A DNA stretch of 64,000 bases from Flammeovirgaceae bacterium 311 (lineage in GTDB: Bacteria > Bacteroidota > Bacteroidia > Cytophagales > Cyclobacteriaceae). Below the pieces are notes generated by a model. The model was given only the letters and a program-made list of their open reading frames with translations, had not been told where the DNA came from and did not search any database. Of this stretch, positions 9,089 to 17,938 are shown one piece after another. The DNA is taken from the NCBI GenBank assembly GCA_000597885.1, contig CP004371.1:3674501-3738500 (forward strand). The letters run 5' to 3'. The position numbers and the translations under genes were made by a program. Within the stretch, counting starts at the first letter, position 1. Every line of letters starts with the position of its first letter.

Positions 9089-10228
9089 TTAGTCTTCTGT
9101 CCAGGCCAAAATACCACCTTTTAGATTATACAGCTTGCTAAAGCCTTTTTGCCTCAGGAATTTAATGGCCTGGGCACTTCGCTGGCCACTCAGGCAGTGC
9201 ACCACCAGCTTTTTATCTTTATCCAGCTTTTCAAACTGATCGGGCAGGCTTCTGAGCGGAATAAGCATCCCACCCAGGTTTCGGGCATCATATTCATGCT
9301 GCTCGCGCACATCCAGCAGCTGAAATTCTTCTCCGGCTGCCTGCATGGCTTTCAGCTCCTGCACACTGAGCTCCCGGGGCTGTGTGCTTTTCAATTCCTC
9401 CTTTTTTTCCAGCCCACAAAAAGCTTCGTAGTCAATGAGGGTGTGGATGGTGGGACTTTCGCCGGTAAGCGGGTTTTGTGGATCCTTGGCAACTTTCAGG
9501 GTACGGGTACTAAAGGAGAGAGCGTCGTAGAGGAACAACCTGCCGGCCAGTGTTTCGCCTATGCCCGTAATTATCTTGATCACTTCATTGGCCTGAATCG
9601 TACCCAGTAACCCGGGTAACACTCCTAACACTCCGCCCTCAGCACAGCTGGGTACCATGTGGGGCAGGGGAGGGTGGGGGAACAAATCACGGTAATTGGG
9701 GCCCCGGCTGCCATCGGGATAGCGGTAGTTGAAAACCGATGCCTGCCCGTCAAACTGGTAAATAGAAGCATAAATGAGCGGTTTATCCAGCAGCACGCAT
9801 GTATCGTTTACCAGGTAACGTGTAGGGAAGTTGTCGGTACCATCGGCTACTACATCATACCCTTTGATTATTTCCAATGCGTTTCCAGAGGTAATCCTTG
9901 TATTATGTGTAATAACAGTAACATTAGGATTCAATTCTTGCAGGCGCTTTTTTGCTGCTTCTACCTTTGGAGTTCCTACATCTGCTACCGTATACAGCAC
10001 CTGCCGCTGCAGGTTGCTCCGGTCTACCACATCGAAATCTACCAGCCCAATTGTGCCTACACCTGCAGCAGCCAGGTACAGCAGCAGCGGACTACCAAGG
10101 CCACCCGTTCCTACCACCAACACCTTGGCCTGTTTCAGCTTCAGCTGTCCCTCCTTACCAAACTGGGGGAGGATCAGGTGCCGGTCGTAACGCTGCAGTT
10201 CTTCTGGGGTAAAGGTATTAGTAGACAT
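9089..10228 (-). CDS. MoeB/ThiF-type adenylyltransferase fused to rhodanese
   Basis: A 379-residue E1-like enzyme. The ATP-binding motif VVGTGGLGSPL, the LVDFDVVDRSNLQRQ segment and DGTDNFPTRYLVND are classic. The C-terminal rhodanese domain (last 110 residues) has the active loop CLSGQRS. Such fusions activate sulfur carriers (ThiS, MoaD) and pass sulfur to them. ThiS is encoded without a ThiF at 432, so this protein may serve it. The zinc CxxC pairs of E. coli MoeB/ThiF are absent: NYRD stands where CxxC is expected. ATG at 10228 is chosen over the longer frame from 10291 because MSTNTFTPEELQRYDRH is the normal N-terminus. Confidence 0.88.
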   Translation of the reverse strand: MSTNTFTPEELQRYDRHLILPQFGKEGQLKLKQAKVLVVGTGGLGSPLLLYLAAAGVGTIGLVDFDVVDRSNLQRQVLYTVADVGTPKVEAAKKRLQELNPNVTVITHNTRITSGNALEIIKGYDVVADGTDNFPTRYLVNDTCVLLDKPLIYASIYQFDGQASVFNYRYPDGSRGPNYRDLFPHPPLPHMVPSCAEGGVLGVLPGLLGTIQANEVIKIITGIGETLAGRLFLYDALSFSTRTLKVAKDPQNPLTGESPTIHTLIDYEAFCGLEKKEELKSTQPRELSVQELKAMQAAGEEFQLLDVREQHEYDARNLGGMLIPLRSLPDQFEKLDKDKKLVVHCLSGQRSAQAIKFLRQKGFSKLYNLKGGILAWTED

Positions 10229-10346
10229 GGGGCTGAGTTGAGTATTGATTGCTGCTACCGTAAAAATAGTAATAACAGACTTAACGAGCATACCCCAGCT
10301 TATTGCTTTGTACCTTTAAGGAGTTGCAGGATTGACAGGCAAAAGA

Positions 10347-10763
10347 CTAGTCTTTGGAAAACCGATACCTGATGCCCCAGCTGCCCCGTAAAATTGTAGT
10401 GCTTTCGATAACAAACATTGGCGCCAGCTCCAGGTGAAATCCAAAGTGTTTCTTTTCAAAAGGAAAAAAGTTGAAACCCACTGGCAGCAGAGGTCCCCGA
10501 TATGTATTAGCCCTATAACCCAAACCTGCATAAAGTTCATAGTCTGGTTTATTCAGAAACTGATAAGTGAGCACAATTTCAGGTGAAAAATTATTGATGA
10601 TGACATCAGTACCAATTCGAAGCTCAGGCATCAGGCGATCATTGATTTCATAGCCAATAGAAGCAAAGGGTAAATTAGACTGATGAAACCCCACACTTAA
10701 TTGTGCCAAAGAGGCTGTTGCGGTACCGAAAAAAAGAATTGTAGCAAAAAATATTTTTTTCAT
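10347..10763 (-). CDS. Small secreted or outer-membrane beta-barrel-like protein
   Basis: 138 residues from the ATG at 10763 (MKKIFFATILFFGTATASLAQ), an evident signal peptide ending at AQ. The mature part alternates hydrophobic and polar residues and ends in an aromatic-rich strand (GSWGIRYRFSKD), as in small outer-membrane barrels. A longer frame from 10799 would put charged residues ahead of the signal peptide. I do not recognise a specific family. It stands alone between two minus-strand genes. Confidence 0.65.
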   Translation of the reverse strand: MKKIFFATILFFGTATASLAQLSVGFHQSNLPFASIGYEINDRLMPELRIGTDVIINNFSPEIVLTYQFLNKPDYELYAGLGYRANTYRGPLLPVGFNFFPFEKKHFGFHLELAPMFVIESTTILRGSWGIRYRFSKD

Positions 10764-10842
10764 CAAGTAATAAGATGACTTCGGCTGCCAAGGTAACAAA
10801 AGTTATTATAGGCACAAAAAATGCCGGAATGGATTAGAGAGA

Positions 10843-12276
10843 CTAGTCAAGTCCTTGTTCTTTCAATAGACTGGAGGAGAAGAACTGGCCATGAAAACCA
10901 AAAGTAATATGCTGCGGTACTTCTGCCCTGGCTATTTCCTGCAGATCTCCGGCATTTAAAATCAGGAGAAAAGATGTGTGTTTATTGGCATCCAGCACTA
11001 CGCTTAGGATAACGCCATCATCTTCCGATCTGGCTGAAGGCTGCTGTACAAATACCGGCTCTCCGGGATAACAAGCCTCCTGCTTCCAGATTACCTCCTC
11101 CCCTGTATTTACATTAATCTTTGTTAAGGCATCCAGGAAATTGCCGGGCACAAGATTGGCTGCGGCATATACATACTGATAGGGCCGGGTGTTAATTTCG
11201 CTGTAGTTTGTACGGGGCAGTTCTACCGCTAGCTCGCTTAGCAGTCGCTTATAAACTTTATTCCTTGAAGCCGGAATGTGGAATCTCCATAATTTACCTG
11301 CTGCCAGTGATGGGTTATTAGCTCTAAGCTCATCCAGGTACAGGTAATCAACAATAGAGGCATCTTCATAGGTGATTAGGTCGAAATAGATTTCATCTCC
11401 CTGTTCAAAAGCATTGGCATGATGAAAGCAAAAAAATGCATCTGTCTTCAAAGTCTTTACTTCGCCAGATCTTTTATGAATCAGGTGAATGATGGTGCCT
11501 CTTTCTGCTTTCCACTTAAACTTTTCGATAAAAGGCTTATCCAGAAACCTGAATTCCAGCGGTGTTGATATAAGGGGGTTTTCCAGAAATACCAAATAGT
11601 TTTCTGTCATCCCGAAGCTGTGGATGTAGGCAAATTCTTTGGTAGGTATCGAAGCTATAAGCCTGCGTTCCTTACTACCTGCCGGAGCTTCATAGATGTG
11701 ATAGAAGCATTTGTAGGCAATCTCTGTCAGGTAACTGTACAGGTTTCCCTCGTTATCGATGTGTGGATGTACAGGGGTGAGCTGTCCCGGAAGCTTGTCC
11801 TCAAACCGGTAGTTGCCCTCTGTTTCCAGCGTCTCCAGACTAAATACTTTAGGGTTGGGTGTCTCTGTACAGGAGGCTACATCATTTCCATATTTAATAA
11901 TGTTGACACAGCCATTGTCAGTTGGGGTTGGGCCCCGGAAGAATGAAAATACTTTCTGAAAAAGGTCCCTGCAGGGATCTGTTCCAAACTCGCCATGAGC
12001 AATTTTGCCTTTCTTCATAGCCTTTTTGTATACCTCCGACTCCAGGTATTTGGAGGAATAGCTAACCTGCTGATCTTTAATCACAAACTTGTGCAGCATA
12101 GCTAGGCCATCGAACCAATGCCGGTACCGGTCATTACCAACTTCGAATTTTGATGGCGCCGTCCTGATCAGCGTTCCCTCTAACCATTGTGGTATAGTAC
12201 CAGTAACAGTCAGTTTTACATCTGAACATTCGTTATGCTGACTCTTAAAGCCAACGCTATAGCTAGTAGTGTCCAT
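10843..12276 (-). CDS. Carotenoid oxygenase (RPE65/BCO family)
   Basis: A 477-residue seven-bladed propeller enzyme that cleaves carotenoids or related polyenes with a non-haem iron. The four iron-binding histidines are visible in TPVHPHID, YIHSFGMT, FHHANAFEQ and the C-terminal FGFHGQFF. The N-terminal GTIPQWLEGTLIRTAP and WFDGLAMLHKF fit the family. The sequence looks more like animal beta-carotene oxygenases than typical cyanobacterial apocarotenoid enzymes; that is an impression. A role in retinal formation is possible, but no rhodopsin gene is in the window. Confidence 0.88.
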   Translation of the reverse strand: MDTTSYSVGFKSQHNECSDVKLTVTGTIPQWLEGTLIRTAPSKFEVGNDRYRHWFDGLAMLHKFVIKDQQVSYSSKYLESEVYKKAMKKGKIAHGEFGTDPCRDLFQKVFSFFRGPTPTDNGCVNIIKYGNDVASCTETPNPKVFSLETLETEGNYRFEDKLPGQLTPVHPHIDNEGNLYSYLTEIAYKCFYHIYEAPAGSKERRLIASIPTKEFAYIHSFGMTENYLVFLENPLISTPLEFRFLDKPFIEKFKWKAERGTIIHLIHKRSGEVKTLKTDAFFCFHHANAFEQGDEIYFDLITYEDASIVDYLYLDELRANNPSLAAGKLWRFHIPASRNKVYKRLLSELAVELPRTNYSEINTRPYQYVYAAANLVPGNFLDALTKINVNTGEEVIWKQEACYPGEPVFVQQPSARSEDDGVILSVVLDANKHTSFLLILNAGDLQEIARAEVPQHITFGFHGQFFSSSLLKEQGLD

Positions 12277-12640
12277 GAATTTCTATGTATAGGGCATGGA
12301 GAAAATAACATAAGAAATATATGAATGTTTGGCGCAAAAAAAGCAGTATTTCACTGATTATCACTTACATGTCTACAGCTTATTAAAGATCTACCCTGCT
12401 CTACCATGAACAATTTGTAAGTAGGGGTTACTTTGTAACACCAACAATATACATAACACTATATTTGATATACCTACTAGAGCTGCTAGCATTATATAGG
12501 CTATTTATATACGAGTGCAGCGAATCGGGTTGTCAAGGCTGGAGTCGCTCTCTTTGGCTATTATGTTTCTGCACTTATCACCACATCATCGCTACGGAGA
12601 GCAATTCGCAGCGATTGTAAATACGGCCAATAGAAAAATA

Positions 12641-12677
12641 AAAACAGCTCCGGAAAATATTCCAGAGCTGTTTTTTT
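12641..12677. terminator. Intrinsic terminator in the 12277-12837 gap
   Basis: AACAGCTCCGGAA at 12643-12655 and TTCCAGAGCTGTT at 12660-12672 form a 13-bp stem with one mismatch. A-rich sequence lies to the left and a 7-T run to the right, so it can work in both directions. The gap holds nothing else I can call. A short palindrome GTTACTTTGTAAC near 12427 may be regulatory for the carotenoid oxygenase gene. Confidence 0.75.
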
Positions 12678-12837
12678 CACAGATTTCTCCTAAAGGAAGC
12701 AAGGGTGCCTATTTCTAGGCATTCTACTGTTTCAGATAATAATAACGATAACATTGGGTTACTTATAATACCAATGCTATAGGATTACCTGATTAAACAG
12801 GATATAGCAAAAGCTTCTGCATCTATCGCAGCCTACA

Positions 12838-14025
12838 TTAGCTTAACCTGCCCTTGTAGCTCTCGTAGCCAAAGCTTTTTACCAGCTTAAAGTTATTGTC
12901 TTCTTTCCAGATACCGATGGAGGGGAGCTGTACACCGTTGAAGTTGGTGGTTTTTACCATGGTGTAGTGGATCATGTCGTTAAAGATTAGCGCATCGCCA
13001 ATCTGCGGCTCCTTTTCAAATTGGTAGTCACCAACAAAATCGCCGGCCAGGCAGGTGCCGCCACCCACACGCCAGGGCGCTACTTCGTTGTTGGTACGGC
13101 CTGATTGTGGGGCATCGTCGGCACCCAATATTTTAGGTTTATATGGCATTTCGATACAATCGGGCATATGTGCACTGACGGAAGCATCCATCACAATCAC
13201 ATTAATGCCCTGCGAGTCCATGATGTCGAGCACCTTGGCGCGCAGGTAACCGGTTTGCCAGCCTACTGCCTCACCGGGTTCCAGGATCACATGTACATCG
13301 TACTTCTCCTTTATGTATTTGATCAGGGCAATGAGCCTGTCAATGTCATAATCATCGCGGGTTATGTGGTGGCCGCCGCCCAGGTTCAGCCACTTTGCCT
13401 GGTGTAGCAGCGGGCCAAAGCGATCTTCCACAGCCTTGAAAGTACGTTCCAGGGCATCGGCATTGTTTTCGCAGAGGGTGTGGAAGTGTACACCCTCCAT
13501 GCCTTCGGCCAGCTGTTCGCCAATATGGTTGGCAGTAGTACCCAGGCGTGAGCCGGGAATACAGGGGTTGTACAGGTCTACTTCTACCTCGGAGTATTGC
13601 GGATTAACGCGAATGCCGCAGCTGATGCCTGCCGCCAGCGCCCGTTCCTTGTACTGGTTCCACTGGTTGAGGCTGTTGAATACAATATGGCTGCAGATCT
13701 GCTCCAGCTCGGGCCAGTCTTCTTCCCGATAGGCCGGTGCCGTCAGGTGCGCCTTTACACCCATCTCCTCCCAAATAAGCTTTGCTTCGTGCAGGGAAGA
13801 AGCGGTGCCGCCGGGCAGGTATTCCCGCACCAGCGGAAAGGTGCTCCACATGGCAAAGCCCTTCAGGGCACAGATTATTTCGCAACCGGCTTCATCCATC
13901 ACGTGCCGGAGCACCTGCAGGTTATACCGCAGCAGGCGCTCCTCCAGCACAAAGCAGGGGGAGGGAACCTGGCTGAAATCTGTTTGTGGTGTTTTATCTA
14001 CTGGAAATTTCTCGCTGGTTATCAT
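12838..14025 (-). CDS. nspC: Carboxynorspermidine/carboxyspermidine decarboxylase
   Basis: A 395-residue PLP enzyme of the alanine-racemase-fold decarboxylase group. PSPCFVLEERLLRYNL, ICALKGFAMW (the PLP lysine), GIRVNPQYSEV, LNLGGGHHITRDDYD and ILEPGEAVGW are diagnostic for NspC. It makes spermidine or norspermidine by decarboxylating the product of the neighbouring dehydrogenase. The frame is open to an ATG at 14082, but that would cover a hairpin at 14045-14072, so the ATG at 14025 is preferred. It is co-directional with and 60 bp after the dehydrogenase gene. Confidence 0.93.
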   Translation of the reverse strand: MITSEKFPVDKTPQTDFSQVPSPCFVLEERLLRYNLQVLRHVMDEAGCEIICALKGFAMWSTFPLVREYLPGGTASSLHEAKLIWEEMGVKAHLTAPAYREEDWPELEQICSHIVFNSLNQWNQYKERALAAGISCGIRVNPQYSEVEVDLYNPCIPGSRLGTTANHIGEQLAEGMEGVHFHTLCENNADALERTFKAVEDRFGPLLHQAKWLNLGGGHHITRDDYDIDRLIALIKYIKEKYDVHVILEPGEAVGWQTGYLRAKVLDIMDSQGINVIVMDASVSAHMPDCIEMPYKPKILGADDAPQSGRTNNEVAPWRVGGGTCLAGDFVGDYQFEKEPQIGDALIFNDMIHYTMVKTTNFNGVQLPSIGIWKEDNNFKLVKSFGYESYKGRLS

Positions 14026-14044
14026 ATAAGTAGGGTGATAATAA

Positions 14045-14072
14045 ATGATGGACCGCCGGGGCAGTCCATCAT
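14045..14072 (-). repeat. Hairpin between the polyamine dehydrogenase gene and nspC
   Basis: ATGATGGAC at 14045-14053 and GTCCATCAT at 14064-14072 are a perfect 9-bp inverted repeat with a 10-nt GC-rich loop. It lies between two co-transcribed genes, 20 nt before the preferred nspC start. No T-run follows. It may modulate translation or message stability. Confidence 0.5.
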
Positions 14073-14085
14073 CCATTTTCAAAAA

Positions 14086-15300
14086 TTAGTTTGGATATTC
14101 ATGCGGCAGCTCTACGCCCTCTTTTTCATGCCAGGGCAGGCCGTGCTTGTTCATCATGTCCATGAACGGATCCGGATCCAGCTGCTCTACGTTGTACACA
14201 CCGGGCTTCATCCAGATGCCTTTAAGCAGAAGGGCTGCGCCGATCATGGCCGGTACGCCGGTGGTATAGCTTACGCCCTGGGCGCCGGTTTCTTTATAGG
14301 CTGCTTCGTGGCTGCAATTGTTCCAGATAAAGTAAGTTTTGTCCCTGCCATCTTTGATGCCTTTGATCTGGCAGCCAATAGAGGTTTCGCCGGTGTAGTT
14401 TTCACCTAATTCATCAGGCGCTGGAAGAACTGCCTTCAGAAACTCCAGCGGAATGATGTCCTGCCCCTGAAATTTAACAGGATCGATGCGGGTCATGCCT
14501 ACATTCTGCAGCACCTGCAGGTGGGTGATGTAAGCCTGGCCGAAGGTCATCCAGAAGCGGGCGCGCTTAATGGTAGGGAAGTGTTTTACCAGCGACTCCA
14601 GCTCTTCGTGAAACAGGAGGTAGCTTTCTTTAGGACCGATACCAGGATAATCAATAGGCTTGTGAATACTCATCGGCTCAATCTCGATCCACTGCCCATT
14701 TTCCCAGTATTTACCTTTTTGGGTAATTTCCCGGATGTTGATTTCGGGGTTGAAGTTGGTTGCAAATGCCTTACCATGATCGCCGGCATTACAGTCTACA
14801 ATATCCAGGTAATGGATCTCGTCGAAGTGATGCTTGGCGGCATGGGCGGTAAAGGCTTGGGTGGCGCCGGGGTCGAAACCGCAGCCAAGCAGTGCCATCA
14901 GCCCTTTTTGCTTAAAGCGGTCCTGGTAGGCCCACTGCCAGCTGTATTCAAATTTAGCTTCTTCTTTCGGCTCGTAGTTGGCAGTATCGAGATAATGCAC
15001 CCCATACTCCAGGCAGGCATCCATAATGGGCAGGTCCTGGTAAGGCAGCGCCACATTCACCACCAGGTCTGGTTCATAGCTGTTGAACAGCTTTACCAGT
15101 GCCTGTACATCGTCGGCATCTACCTGTGCGGTTTTTATTTTAACGCCAAAGCGCTTTTCAGTGTCCTGTGCTATGCGTTCTACTTTAGACAGCGTACGGC
15201 TGGCCAGCATAATTTCTGTAAAAACTTCGGGTAGCTGCGCGCATTTCTTCACCACAACGGTGCCAACGCCACCAGCTCCGATAATAAGTACTTTTCCCAT
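14086..15300 (-). CDS. Carboxy(nor)spermidine dehydrogenase, saccharopine-dehydrogenase family
   Basis: A 404-residue NAD(P)H-dependent enzyme. The N-terminal Rossmann motif VLIIGAGGVGTVVVKKCAQ is followed by the saccharopine-reductase-like body (GCGFDPGATQAFTAHA, IEPMSIHKPIDYP). With nspC directly downstream it forms the alternative polyamine pathway, in which aspartate semialdehyde is reductively condensed with a diamine and then decarboxylated. The asd gene at 37466 supplies the semialdehyde. Without the neighbour it could be mistaken for a lysine-pathway enzyme. Confidence 0.88.
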   Translation of the reverse strand: MGKVLIIGAGGVGTVVVKKCAQLPEVFTEIMLASRTLSKVERIAQDTEKRFGVKIKTAQVDADDVQALVKLFNSYEPDLVVNVALPYQDLPIMDACLEYGVHYLDTANYEPKEEAKFEYSWQWAYQDRFKQKGLMALLGCGFDPGATQAFTAHAAKHHFDEIHYLDIVDCNAGDHGKAFATNFNPEINIREITQKGKYWENGQWIEIEPMSIHKPIDYPGIGPKESYLLFHEELESLVKHFPTIKRARFWMTFGQAYITHLQVLQNVGMTRIDPVKFQGQDIIPLEFLKAVLPAPDELGENYTGETSIGCQIKGIKDGRDKTYFIWNNCSHEAAYKETGAQGVSYTTGVPAMIGAALLLKGIWMKPGVYNVEQLDPDPFMDMMNKHGLPWHEKEGVELPHEYPN

Positions 15301-15583
15301 CCTGATGCGAGTTTAAGTCTTTAAGTATAAAAAGCAGATCTGAAAATTGTTGGGCAATATTAGAAAAAATTAGGTTTAGTTGTTGGGTTTGTCAGAATCA
15401 GGAACCATGAATTAAAGCTCAACACAAGTCATCATGGGTACAGGACCACTGAAGCAGACTTCCTTATAAACCGTACTTATCAGATAATTATTTCTGGCCT
15501 CAGAGGGAGTACCCCTTTTTCTATTTCTTATTTTTAATGCATCTGCCGCTGCAGTCTTCATTTTTAATTTAGATAAAAAATGT

Positions 15584-16312
15584 ATGGAAGCCTTTACCAA
15601 TTCTACCCTGGAAAATGTGCAGCAGGCGTTGCGGCAAAGGATAAGGCCTGAAAAGGCTGCGCACTATCCTAAATTCTTTCAGGCCCATGCCGGTGGGTAT
15701 GGCGAGGGTGATCATTTTCTGGGGGTGGTAGTACCCGATAACAGGGCGATAGCCAGAGCCCACTGGCAGCAGCTGGAGCCGGAGGCGCTTAGCCCGCTGC
15801 TCCTAAGTACCTGGCACGAGGAGCGCCTGTGTGGCTTATTTATGCTGCTGGAGCGCTACAAAAAAAGCAAGACAGAAGCAGAAAAAGAAGCCTGCGTGCA
15901 GTGCTACCTGCAGCACCTGCCGGGTGTAAACAACTGGGACCTGGTAGATGCCACAGCCTATGATCTGCTGGGCCACTGGCTCCTGAAGCGGGAGCGCTCC
16001 CTGCTCTACACTTTTGCTGCTGCCGGCGATTTGTGGCGGCAGCGTATTGCCGTGGTAGCTACCCTGGCGTTTATCCGTAAGGGCCAGTTTACCGATACCC
16101 TGAAGCTGGCCGAAAAGCTCATGCAGCACAGGCACCCCCTGATGCACAAGGCCATTGGCTGGATGCTGCGCGAATCAGGCAAAAAAGACGAGCTGGTGCT
16201 GGTGGAGTTTCTGGACCAGCACTATAAAAACATGCCCCGCACCATGCTGCGTTATGCCATTGAGCGCTTTCCGGAAAACAGGAGAAAAGCTTATCTCAAG
16301 GGGGCGGTTTAG
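15584..16312 (+). CDS. DNA alkylation repair protein, AlkD-like HEAT-repeat glycosylase
   Basis: 242 residues, almost all helical. The family segments LLLSTWHEERLCGLFMLLERY, NNWDLVDATAYDLLGHW and HKAIGWMLRESGKKD match AlkD-like glycosylases, which remove N3- and N7-alkylpurines without base flipping. The NNWDLVD motif holds the catalytic Asp. It is transcribed alone. The gap before it (15301-15583) shows nothing I can support. Confidence 0.9.
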   Translation: MEAFTNSTLENVQQALRQRIRPEKAAHYPKFFQAHAGGYGEGDHFLGVVVPDNRAIARAHWQQLEPEALSPLLLSTWHEERLCGLFMLLERYKKSKTEAEKEACVQCYLQHLPGVNNWDLVDATAYDLLGHWLLKRERSLLYTFAAAGDLWRQRIAVVATLAFIRKGQFTDTLKLAEKLMQHRHPLMHKAIGWMLRESGKKDELVLVEFLDQHYKNMPRTMLRYAIERFPENRRKAYLKGAV

Positions 16313-16438
16313 AAATGCAGTGTCGAGGCAGTGTATCGCTGTGGCAGAGGATAATAGCAGCCTTTCTGCCTCCATTGAAACAGTACGAAGACTATGCCTC
16401 CCGGAAATCAAGACCAGCTGGCCCACGGTAGAAAGCAA

Positions 16439-16465
16439 AAAGCCCCGGCATCAAACCAGGGCTTT
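16439..16465 (-). terminator. Terminator of the nfu gene
   Basis: AAAGCCC at 16439-16445 and GGGCTTT at 16459-16465, extended by CGG against CCA, form a stem. On the minus strand it is followed by TTTTTGCTTTC. It lies 50 bp past the nfu stop codon. Confidence 0.75.
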
Positions 16466-16514
16466 ATCAGGAAAGTAAGAACTTCCCCTATATATTTTAG
16501 CAGGAGAATATTTT

Positions 16515-17111
16515 TTAAACGCCCTGCGCCTCTACGCTTTGTACTTCCGGCACCATGCGCTTCAGCAGGTTTTCGATACCGGCTTTCAGAGTAATGGTAG
16601 AAGAAGGACAGCCACTGCAGGAGCCCTGCAGCAGTACTTTTACTACGCCATCTTCAAAACTGTGGAACTGTATGGCACCGCCATCGCTCTCTACAGCCGG
16701 GCGTACGTACTCATCCAGAATGGTCACAATCTTGGCTTCGGTGTCGGTTTGTGGTCCCGCAGGAGCAGCCGCAGCTACTTCGTTCTGCTTGTTCACCAGG
16801 GCACGGCCGCTCTCCAGGTACTGCTGGATCAGGGCTTTCAGCTCTCCCTGTATCTCAATCCACTCCACATCGGCATTTTTTGTAACCGTTACAAAATTGC
16901 TCATAAAGAACACCCGCTCCACATAAGGCTTCTCAAACAGCTGCTGTGCCAGGGGAGAGGCCTCTGCGCTGCTTTTATCAGCAAAATCGTAGGTCTGGCC
17001 TTCGGGCAGCAGCATAAAGTTAGCCACAAACTTAAGGCTGTTAGGGTTCGGGTTAGCTTCCAGGTATAGGGTTACGTGGCGTTTATTAACGGTTTGTTGA
17101 TCTGTTTGCAT
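16515..17111 (-). CDS. Nfu-type Fe-S cluster scaffold/carrier protein
   Basis: 198 residues in two parts. An Nfu N-terminal domain occupies about residues 1-100 (LYLEANPNPNSLKFVANF, FEKPYVERVFFMSNFVTVTK). The NifU C-terminal domain follows (LDEYVRPAVESDGGAIQFHSF) with the cluster-binding CSGCPSS motif. It delivers 4Fe-4S clusters to client enzymes. Several likely clients are encoded nearby, including ThiC, ThiH and the Fe-S/CCG pair at 20412-22664. It is a single-gene unit with its own terminator. Confidence 0.93.
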   Translation of the reverse strand: MQTDQQTVNKRHVTLYLEANPNPNSLKFVANFMLLPEGQTYDFADKSSAEASPLAQQLFEKPYVERVFFMSNFVTVTKNADVEWIEIQGELKALIQQYLESGRALVNKQNEVAAAAPAGPQTDTEAKIVTILDEYVRPAVESDGGAIQFHSFEDGVVKVLLQGSCSGCPSSTITLKAGIENLLKRMVPEVQSVEAQGV

Positions 17112-17316
17112 AGGGCAAGAAGTTTATATCTAAAAAACAGCAAAAGGCAGGATTCGTTCCCCTTTAACCATTGATGTAGCGCAAAGGTCGCTGCATTAGG
17201 CTGAAAAAACAAGAAAAGCAGCAGTGGAGCAAGCATCAGGGTAAATGAGCTTTGTTAAGCCTTGGAAAAAGTAGCTTAAAATTTTATATTCAGGCTGTAC
17301 CCTCTCAAGCTCATCT

Positions 17317-17823
17317 ATGCGAACCCATCCGCTACTACTGATTTTTACAGGAATAGTATTGTGCTGCTGCCAGCAGGAACCCGGCTATGAGCTACCTGCA
17401 AACGCTGCAAAGCTACTGGCCGGCGATACCCTTAAAAGCTGGAAACTGGCCTATCGCTACAATGGCGGTGTTCGGGTAAGCATGGGCCCCTGCTATTACG
17501 GCTACCGGCAAATCTTCAAAACCGATGGCACTTTTCATGATAACAATGGGGAGCAGAAAGCCGACTGTGGCGAAAGCATGCAGGGAAGCTGGTACCTGCG
17601 GCGCGATAAAGAGAACAGGCCTTACCTTAGCCTGAAGAGCAGCCTGATTCCGGCGGCCTTTGGCATTGATAAGGACATCAAGGATTTTCAGATCGTTGAG
17701 CTCAGTGATCAAAAGCTGGTGCTGCGCTTCAGGCATGCGCTTTTTACCAGCAAGACCACCCTCATAGAGGATACCCTGGTACCGGAAGATGTTGAAGTAG
17801 CCGACAGGGATTTTCACTGGTAA
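17317..17823 (+). CDS. Lipocalin-like lipoprotein of unknown function
   Basis: 168 residues. The N-terminus MRTHPLLLIFTGIVLCCCQQ is a lipoprotein signal with a run of cysteines at the lipobox. The body (LAGDTLKSWKL, YRQIFKTDGTFHDNNGEQ, QGSWYLRRD, IVELSDQKLVLRF) resembles the lipocalin-like domain of many Bacteroidota lipoproteins. It is probably anchored to the outer membrane or the periplasmic face. No substrate can be inferred. Confidence 0.7.
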   Translation: MRTHPLLLIFTGIVLCCCQQEPGYELPANAAKLLAGDTLKSWKLAYRYNGGVRVSMGPCYYGYRQIFKTDGTFHDNNGEQKADCGESMQGSWYLRRDKENRPYLSLKSSLIPAAFGIDKDIKDFQIVELSDQKLVLRFRHALFTSKTTLIEDTLVPEDVEVADRDFHW

Positions 17824-17938
17824 GCAACAAACTTAACTTAAAGCTGGCACAAGAGTAAGTGCTTCTTATTAGTAGCCAGGTGTAATTAACAGGGTTACAA
17901 CTTTCTGCCACTGTTAAGGTTGTGTAAAAAACGATCTC

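Noticed and set aside
12515-12718. 67-codon plus-strand frame
   Set aside because: It runs through an intrinsic terminator and has no family character.
15412-15600. 62-codon (or 49-codon from 15561) minus-strand frame
   Set aside because: No recognisable family, no ribosome binding site, and it overlaps the start of the AlkD-like gene.
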